From NCBI GenBank assembly GCA_028701945.1, contig JAQVPT010000095.1, forward strand, positions 1 through 11,157: a stretch of DNA of 11,157 nucleotides, given 5' to 3'. Positions 1 to 4,975 of this stretch are shown in pieces. This stretch comes from Bacteroidales bacterium. GTDB lineage: Bacteria > Bacteroidota > Bacteroidia > Bacteroidales > ML635J-15. The notes under the pieces were generated by a model that had not been told where the DNA came from, did not search any database, and was given only the letters and a program-made list of their open reading frames with translations. The translations under genes and the position numbers were made by a program. Within the stretch, counting starts at the first letter, position 1; every line of letters begins with the position of its first letter.

Positions 1-1
1 A

Positions 2-397
2 GGAGGTAAATGCCTTAGAGCAATGAAAGAGCATGTTGGAGGATTTGCAAGATATCCAAAAGATGAAGAATTAGAATTAGTTGGATTCGCTAATTGTGGT
101 GGTTGTCCAGGTGGAAATATAGAATACGTTCCAGCAGAGATGATAAAAAATGGAGCAGAAGTAATCCATCTCGCAACTGGTCTTGTTGTTGGATATCCGC
201 CTTGTCCACGTATAAGCCAATTTAAAGAGTTTATTGAAAATCACTATAATATTCCTGTTGTAATTGGAACACACCCGATACCAATGAAGTATTACAATAC
301 TCATAAGAAACTTTCATTCTGGAATCCATCATTTAAAGAAAAATATGTAAATCATTTATTGAGCGATGGCGATAAAATCATGGAATCTTATAATTAG
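2..397 (+). CDS. CGGC domain-containing protein, 5' end cut off by the window edge
   Basis: The reading frame is open to the left edge: codons before the ATG at 23 read GGKCLRAM, so the gene starts upstream and that ATG is probably internal. The CGGC-domain family is a small, presumed metal-binding group of unknown biochemical role; members carry a Cys near the start, a central CGGC and a later PPCP-like Cys. All three are visible: Cys at codon 11-13, FANCGGCPGG around 92-121, and GYPPCPR around 190-212, followed by GTHP near 268-279. Only about 20 N-terminal residues should be missing, judged from the usual family length of roughly 110-150. No signal peptide or membrane segment is visible in this part, so it is probably cytoplasmic. 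Family assignment is firm; function is unknown. Confidence 0.8.
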   Translation, partial: GGKCLRAMKEHVGGFARYPKDEELELVGFANCGGCPGGNIEYVPAEMIKNGAEVIHLATGLVVGYPPCPRISQFKEFIENHYNIPVVIGTHPIPMKYYNTHKKLSFWNPSFKEKYVNHLLSDGDKIMESYN

Positions 398-475
398 ATA
401 TTGTTTTAGAATTTATAATTAAAAGAATCCCGCACACGATAGCTGCGATTGTTGATAATAATATAAGTCTTCATC

Positions 476-675
476 ATGAATATATTGAACTTGCAAATTG
501 AAAATTACTATTCTCTAACAGATTTGTATGATGTTATTTTTAAATCGACTTAAAGAAAATAGGTGTCGATGTAAATAATGTAAGTAGAAAAAACATCGCA
601 GGTGTAGATGCATTCCATATAAGAGGAGCGGAAATATCGCAAGAATTAGCAGAGAATGCTAATATTAGGGTGTAA
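476..675 (+). pseudogene. Remnant of a class I SAM-dependent methyltransferase, N-terminal fragment with frameshift
   Basis: Two frames join into one sensible peptide. Starting with ATG at 476, the first frame reads MNILNLQIENYYSLTDLYDV then IFKST and stops at 551-553. The second frame, from about 550, reads LKKIGVDVNNVSRKNIAGVD then AFHIRGAEISQELAENANIRV and stops at 673-675. A two-base excess or one-base loss near 548-549 would explain the shift. The joined text resembles the N-terminal region of a methyltransferase group in which a helix like YD.I...LK..G.D is followed by L..VD.FHIRG.E...ELA just ahead of the SAM-binding glycine motif. That motif and the remaining roughly 200 residues are absent, so no active enzyme can be made. 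The assignment rests on memory of the family pattern. A chance open frame or a different family remains possible. Confidence 0.45.
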
Positions 676-680
676 AATGC

Positions 681-728
681 AAAACACCGATTATCAATCA
701 TTCCAGAATGCTTGATAATCGGTGTTTT
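681..728. terminator. Long perfect hairpin, probable bidirectional terminator
   Basis: The arms AAAACACCGATTATCAA (681-697) and TTGATAATCGGTGTTTT (712-728) are perfectly complementary over 17 bp. Inside, CATT/AATG can add a further short stem after one mismatch. Both ends carry a run of four A/T pairs, so either strand yields an RNA hairpin ending in UUUU. It lies 23 bases beyond the minus-strand tRNA gene's 3' end and just after the plus-strand methyltransferase remnant, which suits termination from both sides. The U-tract is part of the stem and short, so strength is uncertain. Confidence 0.7.
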
Positions 729-751
729 CACAAGAACTTTTAAATTCTACG

Positions 752-825
752 TGATCTAGTCAGGATTCGAACCTGAGACCTACGGCTTAGAAGGCCGTTG
801 CTCTATCCAGCTGAGCTACTAGACC
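752..825 (-). tRNA. tRNA-Arg (anticodon UCU)
   Basis: On the minus strand the sequence folds as a full cloverleaf of 74 nt. The acceptor stem pairs GGTCTAG with CTAGATC (one G-U). The D arm is GCTC/GAGC, and the anticodon stem ACGGC/GCCGT encloses the loop CTTCTAA, giving anticodon TCT, which reads AGA. The T arm contains the standard GGTTCGAATCC. The discriminator base is A and the next bases are CGT, so the CCA end is not encoded and must be added by the nucleotidyltransferase. A promoter candidate lies upstream at 841-871 and the hairpin at 681-728 lies downstream, so it appears to be a single-gene transcript. Confidence 0.97.
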
Positions 826-840
826 ATTTTATTCGGGCTG

Positions 841-871
841 CGAAGATATAACAAGATTAGAGAATATGCAA
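841..871 (-). promoter_or_regulatory. Bacteroidota-type promoter for tRNA-Arg
   Basis: On the minus strand, TTG at 871-869 is followed after 20 nt by TATCTTCG at 848-841, one mismatch from the phylum's -7 element TAnnTTTG. The spacing falls in the usual 19-21 nt range. It ends 15 bases before the tRNA 5' end. Confidence 0.6.
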
Positions 872-994
872 GAATTATTTTTAAAAACACATTATTTTTA
901 TTTATTTCTAAAAAATCAGACAAGAAGGAATGCTTCAAACATCAGAAAATTTGTGGTTTTAACATACATCAGTTGAAAAACATTAGTAACGCGC

Positions 995-1026
995 TTGTTG
1001 ACAAGAAATAATTAACTGTATTTTTA
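995..1026 (+). promoter_or_regulatory. Weak promoter candidate for the Gfo/Idh/MocA-like gene
   Basis: TTG at 995-997 and, 21 nt further, TATTTTTA at 1019-1026 (one mismatch to TAnnTTTG) lie 15 bases before the start at 1042. The -33 part overlaps a small perfect dyad, CTTGT-TG-ACAAG at 994-1005, which could be an operator half-site pair. The AT-rich context makes chance matches likely. Confidence 0.3.
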
Positions 1027-1041
1027 CGAAAAAAATAAGTT

Positions 1042-1992
1042 ATGATTAAAACCGGTATATACGGACTACCTGATTTTGAGCTGGATATTATCGAAAAGAT
1101 AATGGATGTGCCTGAATTAAATATTGTGGGCATGTATAGTCCACACCAACATGTCAATGAAGACTTGCATTTAAGATATAAGCTTAAAACATATACCGAT
1201 CCAAACTTATTAATAAATGATGTTGAGGCAATTATCGCTCTGTCTCCCATGTCGGGACTTGACAAAGTTGAGGAGCTTGTTCGTAATTCAAAGCATGTGT
1301 TTTTTGAACCATCCTCCGACTATTGCAACCGAGATGTAAATAAACTTTCTGATATTGTTGATGAAGCAAATGTTAAAGTCCAAGCTGGGTTTCATCATAG
1401 ATTTAACAATACGTTTTTGTCGGCAAAGCCATTTATTATAAATCCAAAATTTATTCAAGCAAATTATTTTAGGAAATTTTCTTTCGGAACAGAATCTTGT
1501 TCAGTACTAATGGATATGTTAATAAGTGATATCGACATAGTTTTAGGAATGATACGGTCGAACTTGAAATCTGTTCATGCAAATGCTACTACAATTAACA
1601 AAAATGACCCCGATATTATTAATGTGCGGATGGAATTTATGAATGGTGCAGTTGCTCAGCTTACTGCTGGTCGCATTGCTACAAGTAACACTCATGAAAT
1701 AAGTTTTTATTGCGATAACGATTATACAAATATTGACCTTGTCAGAAATAAAGCATGGCAAGTAAAAAAACGCAATCAAGAAAGTAATATGAAGCTTTTT
1801 CAAGAAAACATCGGAGATCTGATCGTTGATCCTATACCTGTAAAACCAAATAACCATTATTACGATGAATTTTCATCTTTTGCAAAGTCTATCGTTATGG
1901 ATAAGTCTCCCGAAGTTGATCTTGAAACTGTTTTAAGGGCATATTCTGTTGCTGCACAAATAAAAGACAAAATAAAATTGTCTGTAGGGTAA
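1042..1992 (+). CDS. Gfo/Idh/MocA-fold protein, probably catalytically degenerate
   Basis: The 316-residue product has the two-part layout of the Gfo/Idh/MocA oxidoreductases: an N-terminal Rossmann-like half (about 1-120) and a C-terminal alpha/beta half with the expected HHRFN turn (about 118-122), a VRMEFMNGAVAQLTAGR strand pair and a final helix with YDEF and ending in AQIKDKIKL. Normal members oxidise or reduce sugars with NAD(P). Here the glycine-rich loop is eroded (GIYGLPDFE), the EKP motif that supplies the catalytic Lys reads FEPSSD at 88-93, and the H of the usual G.HD.D motif is Ser162 in ISDID. This suggests loss of the classical dehydrogenase reaction; binding or regulation is possible. 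ATG at 1042 begins exactly at the first Rossmann strand. The gene stands alone between the tRNA and a new promoter. No signal peptide is visible. Confidence 0.75.
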   Translation: MIKTGIYGLPDFELDIIEKIMDVPELNIVGMYSPHQHVNEDLHLRYKLKTYTDPNLLINDVEAIIALSPMSGLDKVEELVRNSKHVFFEPSSDYCNRDVNKLSDIVDEANVKVQAGFHHRFNNTFLSAKPFIINPKFIQANYFRKFSFGTESCSVLMDMLISDIDIVLGMIRSNLKSVHANATTINKNDPDIINVRMEFMNGAVAQLTAGRIATSNTHEISFYCDNDYTNIDLVRNKAWQVKKRNQESNMKLFQENIGDLIVDPIPVKPNNHYYDEFSSFAKSIVMDKSPEVDLETVLRAYSVAAQIKDKIKLSVG

Positions 1993-2021
1993 AGTTTTTT
2001 TTTTGAACGCAATAATAGATA

Positions 2022-2029
2022 TATCTTTG
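2022..2029 (+). promoter_or_regulatory. -7 element of promoter for the lipoprotein/sugar transferase unit
   Basis: TATCTTTG matches TAnnTTTG exactly and sits 27 bases before the ATG at 2057. The upstream part is a run of ten T (1995-2004) ending in G. The TTTG there is only 16 nt away, shorter than usual, so the -33 element is not clear. A second exact match, TAAATTTG at 2035-2042, lies closer to the start and is the alternative. Confidence 0.5.
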
Positions 2030-2056
2030 CGTTTTAAATTTGCATATTAAATAAAA

Positions 2057-2932
2057 ATGGTTGTGAGTAAAACTTTACTTTTTTTTATAATATTTCTTAC
2101 TTTTTTCTATTCCTGCGAAATCATTAATCCTTCGGAACAGATACCTTCTTACGTTGCAGTTGATTCTGTTGCTGTTTCTATTACAAACCCAGCGCAAGGC
2201 TCTGCTTCGCACAATATTAGTGATTGCTGGCTTTATGTGAACAATAAACTCGTTGGTGTTTTCGAAGTTCCGTTTACTATCCCCGTATTAGAAGCAGGAA
2301 TGCAAAATATACAAATTGAACCTGGGATAAAAAACTCGGGAGGCAATGCAGCAAGAGAGATTTACCAAATGATGAGTGGATATTATCTAGACACCATTCT
2401 AAAAGAAAACGAAATTTTAAAATTAAGCCCAGTATTTGAATATAGACCCGTAACCTTTGCCTTGGTTGAAGATTTTGAAGATATTGGATTCGAGTTTCAG
2501 GTTAGCGAACAAAGTGATACTGCAATATCTCTTGTTTCTGGTGCAAATGCTTTTGAAGGAAAATCAATGCACTTTTCTGTTGATGCCGAAAGACCACAAT
2601 TTGAATGCCGCAGTTCACAACTTTTTGAAATTGAAAAAAACGGACGGGCATTTCTTGAAATTGACTTTAAAACAAACGATTATTTTAATTTTGGTATATT
2701 CTCAAAAGAATATACCGGAGCTGTTGTTACTGAGGTTCGAAAACATGTTTATACCTTTAATCCCACAAATAATTGGAAAAAAGTTTATATTGACCTAAAC
2801 TACTTTGTAAATAATGTTAGCGGAACAGAATTTCGGTTGTTTTTCACATGTGTATATTCGGAAGATTCTGGTTTGGAAAAATCGGATGTCTATATTGATA
2901 ATGTTAAACTAATTTATCTGCCTACACAATAA
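2057..2932 (+). CDS. Putative surface lipoprotein with C-terminal jelly-roll-like region
   Basis: The 291-residue product starts with a basic, strongly hydrophobic signal peptide ending in FFYSC; Cys20 is the likely lipidated residue, a loose lipobox of the kind accepted in Bacteroidota. Residues about 30-110 look like a small beta domain (SDCWLYVNNKLVGVFEVPF). From about 130 the text changes to VEDFEDIGFEF and ends with YIDNVKLIYL, with NNWKKVYIDL in between, the pattern of a carbohydrate-binding-like beta sandwich. I do not know a defined function. Its stop codon overlaps the next gene's start by one base (TAATG at 2930-2934), so the two are co-translated, hinting at a role in handling or displaying the polysaccharide whose synthesis the next enzyme starts. 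That link is inference. Confidence 0.7.
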   Translation: MVVSKTLLFFIIFLTFFYSCEIINPSEQIPSYVAVDSVAVSITNPAQGSASHNISDCWLYVNNKLVGVFEVPFTIPVLEAGMQNIQIEPGIKNSGGNAAREIYQMMSGYYLDTILKENEILKLSPVFEYRPVTFALVEDFEDIGFEFQVSEQSDTAISLVSGANAFEGKSMHFSVDAERPQFECRSSQLFEIEKNGRAFLEIDFKTNDYFNFGIFSKEYTGAVVTEVRKHVYTFNPTNNWKKVYIDLNYFVNNVSGTEFRLFFTCVYSEDSGLEKSDVYIDNVKLIYLPTQ

Positions 2933-4347
2933 TGCAAAAATCTAGACAAAATATTAAATATATATTTTTTGATTTTGTTGCTGCAGCAATATCTTGGACT
3001 TTGTTTTTCAGTTTTAGAAAAATATATATTGAGCCACAAAAATTAGGATATGATATTCCTTTGGCTTTTGATACAAAATTCTATACAGCATTAATTATTA
3101 TTCCTTTGTTTTGGATTATTATGCATCTGCTAAGTGGCTATTATAGAGTCCCTTACCGAAAATCAAGACTACAAGAACTTGGGCAAACCTTGTTTACAAC
3201 ACTTATTGGGGTAATATTTATATTTTTTGCTTTAATCCTTGACGACTGGGTAGGGGAATATAAACATTATTATCTAATGTTTATTGTCCTTTTCGGACTG
3301 CAATTTATAAGCACTTATATCCCACGTGTTGTTCTTACTACAATTACCAACAAAAGAGTTCATTCACGTAAACTTTTGTTTAATACTTTAATAATTGGAT
3401 GTCATAAAAAAGCCTTAAAATTACTCGAAGAAGTAGAAGAGCAAAAGATATCTTCTGGTTTAAAATTTGTCGGATTTGTTTATGTTGATAAAAAAGATAA
3501 TTATCTGTTGGGTGATTTATTGCCAAATTTAGGTTACATAGACGACATAGAGCAGATAATTGCCGAGCATAAAATTGAAGAAATTGTTATTGCAGTGGAA
3601 TCATGCGAGCATTGCAAGATTAAAAACATTATCAACAAATTGCAAGGAACCAAAGTTGTGATAAAAGTAATTCCCGACATGTATGATATATTAATAGGTA
3701 AGGTTAGATTGTCCTCGATTTTTGGAATGCCACTTATCGAAATAAATCACAACATTATGCCAGTGTGGCAGCAACATGGGAAACGCTTACTTGATGTGGT
3801 CTTGAGTACAATTGCAATAATTATTTTATTACCTGTCTATTTATTCCTGAGTATTGGTGTAAAATTAAGTTCTCCAGGTCCAATATTATATAGTCATTTT
3901 AGAATTGGGAAAGGCAAAAAACCTTTTGCGATTTACAAGTTTAGATCTATGTTTGTTGACGCCGAAAAAGATGGTCCAGCTCTAAGTAGCAAATCAGATA
4001 GTCGTGTAACAAAATTCGGTAGATTTATTCGAAAAACCCGTCTCGATGAAATTCCACAGTTTTTTAATGTTCTTAAAGGAGACATGAGTATCGTTGGGCC
4101 TCGTCCAGAAAGACAGTTCTTTATTGACCAAATTGTGAAGGAAGCCCCTCATTATTTACATCTATTGTCGGTTAGACCTGGCATAACATCATGGGGGCAA
4201 GTAAAATATGGATATGCAGAAAATGTTACTCAAATGATTGAAAGATTAAAATACGATATAATTTATATTGAAAACAGATCTCTATACATTGATTTCAAAA
4301 TAATGATTTATACTGTTAAAATAATTTTTCAGGGAAAAGGCATGTAA
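2932..4347 (+). CDS. Polyprenyl-phosphate sugar-1-phosphate transferase (exopolysaccharide/O-antigen initiation)
   Basis: The 471-residue protein matches the long, WbaP-like class of initiating phosphoglycosyl transferases, which move a sugar-1-phosphate from a nucleotide sugar to undecaprenyl phosphate at the inner membrane. Four hydrophobic segments (about 9-28, 50-71, 86-105, 113-132) precede a soluble Rossmann-like domain (about 147-255, LIIGCHKKALKLL). The catalytic module begins with KRLLD at 284-288 and a membrane helix or re-entrant hairpin to about 310. It continues with YKFRSM at 335-340, the catalytic Asp372-Glu373 pair in RLDEIPQFFNVLKGDMSIVG, then PRPE and RPGITSWGQVKYGY. All key residues are present, so it should be active. 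The sugar is not readable from sequence. The start overlaps the upstream lipoprotein gene's stop by one base. No glycosyltransferases or Wzx/Wzy genes flank it, so it may serve a distant polysaccharide locus. Confidence 0.92.
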   Translation: MQKSRQNIKYIFFDFVAAAISWTLFFSFRKIYIEPQKLGYDIPLAFDTKFYTALIIIPLFWIIMHLLSGYYRVPYRKSRLQELGQTLFTTLIGVIFIFFALILDDWVGEYKHYYLMFIVLFGLQFISTYIPRVVLTTITNKRVHSRKLLFNTLIIGCHKKALKLLEEVEEQKISSGLKFVGFVYVDKKDNYLLGDLLPNLGYIDDIEQIIAEHKIEEIVIAVESCEHCKIKNIINKLQGTKVVIKVIPDMYDILIGKVRLSSIFGMPLIEINHNIMPVWQQHGKRLLDVVLSTIAIIILLPVYLFLSIGVKLSSPGPILYSHFRIGKGKKPFAIYKFRSMFVDAEKDGPALSSKSDSRVTKFGRFIRKTRLDEIPQFFNVLKGDMSIVGPRPERQFFIDQIVKEAPHYLHLLSVRPGITSWGQVKYGYAENVTQMIERLKYDIIYIENRSLYIDFKIMIYTVKIIFQGKGM

Positions 4348-4369
4348 ATACACATGAAATTCTTTTTTT
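4341..4369 (+). terminator. Weak terminator candidate after the sugar transferase gene
   Basis: CATGT (4341-4345) pairs with ACATG (4352-4356) around a six-base loop, and TCTTTTTTT follows at 4361-4369. The stem is only five pairs and overlaps the stop codon, so it is a weak case. Confidence 0.3.
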
Positions 4370-4446
4370 ATTAATTATCTGATTGTTAGAAACTTGAATT
4401 CTTAATAATCTTTTATTTATTTTCTTTTTAATTTCTAAAAAAGTAT

Positions 4447-4454
4447 TATATTTG
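4447..4454 (+). promoter_or_regulatory. -7 element of the HU operon promoter
   Basis: TATATTTG is an exact match to TAnnTTTG, 44 bases before the HU start. There is no TTG at the usual distance; the region upstream is a T-rich tract (4411-4435) with TTTC at 4421-4424, so the -33 part is poor. The long AT-rich gap after the sugar transferase supports a new transcription start here. Confidence 0.55.
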
Positions 4455-4498
4455 CACACTGTTAAAAAAGTTAATTATTTAATAAAACATATTGCAAA

Positions 4499-4780
4499 AT
4501 GACAAAAGCAGACATAGTAAATGAAATATCTCGAAATACAGGAATCGAGAAACTGGTAGTTCAAAAAACTATTGAAACATTTATGGATACCATAAAAGAC
4601 TCTTTGATTGACGGTGAAAATGTTTATTTGAGAGGTTTTGGAAGTTTTATTGTAAAAGCGAGAGCTGCTAAAACAGCAAGAAACATATCGAAAAACACTA
4701 CCATTACTATTCCAGCACATAAGGTGCCTGCTTTTAAGCCTTCGAAAGCGTTTATATTAGAAGTTAAAGATAATCATTAA
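4499..4780 (+). CDS. HU family DNA-binding protein
   Basis: The 93-residue protein has the full length and layout of HU/IHF proteins: N-terminal helices (MTKADIVNEISRNTG), the turn LRGFGSF that opens the beta sheet (about 44-50), and the DNA-binding arm ending in ITIPAHKVPAFKPSKAF, with the intercalating Pro in the IPA segment and the basic tail KPSK. It bends and compacts DNA as a dimer in the nucleoid. ATG at 4499 is the only sensible start and no Shine-Dalgarno sequence precedes it. The next gene begins 11 bases after its stop, so the two are surely co-transcribed. HU, a small basic protein and RNase G in this order are, from memory, often found together in Bacteroidota. Confidence 0.95.
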   Translation: MTKADIVNEISRNTGIEKLVVQKTIETFMDTIKDSLIDGENVYLRGFGSFIVKARAAKTARNISKNTTITIPAHKVPAFKPSKAFILEVKDNH

Positions 4781-4791
4781 ATTTTATAGTT

Positions 4792-4884
4792 ATGCCAAGC
4801 GGAAAGAAAAGGAAAAGACATAAAATGTCAACTCACAAAAGGAAAAAGCGTCTTCGTAAAAACAGACATAAAAAAAGGAAATAA
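4792..4884 (+). CDS. 30-residue AURKAIP1/COX24-like basic protein, possible small-subunit ribosomal protein
   Basis: A 30-codon frame starts with MPSGKKRKRHKM and ends with NRHKKRK. Eighteen residues are Lys or Arg and three are His. The core KRKRHKMSTHKRKKRLRKNR matches the C-terminal pattern of the COX24/AURKAIP1 family, whose eukaryotic members are the mitochondrial small-subunit protein mS38; many Bacteroidota carry such a short homologue. By analogy it would bind rRNA in the 30S subunit, but this is inference. It lies 11 bases after HU and 91 bases before the rng start, on the same strand. It is short enough to be missed by gene finders. The composition is not that of a random frame, and its place between HU and rng supports a real gene. 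Confidence 0.85.
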   Translation: MPSGKKRKRHKMSTHKRKKRLRKNRHKKRK

Positions 4885-4911
4885 CCTTTTTCCCTTATTA
4901 AGTGTATAATT

Positions 4912-4949
4912 ATCAAACCTGCGAAATTAAATTTTTTCGGAGGTTTGAT
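4912..4949 (+). promoter_or_regulatory. Hairpin in the leader of the RNase G gene
   Basis: ATCAAACCT (4912-4920) pairs perfectly with AGGTTTGAT (4941-4949). After one G-G mismatch, CGAAA (4922-4926) pairs with TTTCG (4935-4939). It ends 26 bases before the GTG start of rng. What follows is TTAATTTTA rather than a clean T run, so it could be a leaky terminator, a processing site or an RNase G target for self-control. It also buries a GGAGG-like sequence (4939-4943), too far from the start to act as a ribosome site. Confidence 0.5.
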
Positions 4950-4975
4950 TTAATTTTATAAAAACGAAAGATATT

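Larger units (their letters stand above)
398..751. other. Decayed intergenic stretch between the CGGC gene and tRNA-Arg
   Basis: No intact gene lies here. It contains a probable methyltransferase remnant (476-675) and a long hairpin (681-728). In addition, an open stretch in frame from 394 to the TGA at 499-501 reads LDIVLEFIIKRIPHTIAAI and onward to HHEYIELAN. It has no ATG at its beginning, looks protein-like and I do not recognise it. It may be the tail of another lost gene or chance. Confidence 0.6.

Noticed and set aside
1..12. AGGAGG followed by an ATG at 10, looking like a perfect ribosome site and start
   Set aside because: That ATG reads M-P-stop. The bases are codons GGA GGT AAA TGC of the CGGC-domain gene, whose frame runs to the window edge; the genes here lack Shine-Dalgarno sequences.
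540..731. 63-codon minus-strand frame through the hairpin and methyltransferase remnant
   Set aside because: Its codons run through the perfect inverted repeat and the plus-strand frame gives the family-like peptide; no domain is recognisable in it.
969..1265. 98-codon minus-strand frame overlapping the Gfo/Idh-like gene start
   Set aside because: It lies opposite a well-supported coding region, has no recognisable domain and looks like a complement shadow.
1995..2004. Run of ten T after the Gfo/Idh-like gene as a terminator
   Set aside because: No stem precedes it; it more likely forms part of the T-rich upstream region of the next promoter.
2457..2798. 113-codon plus-strand frame inside the lipoprotein gene
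   Set aside because: It is an alternate frame of a gene with signal peptide and coherent beta-domain pattern; the shifted product has no recognisable features.
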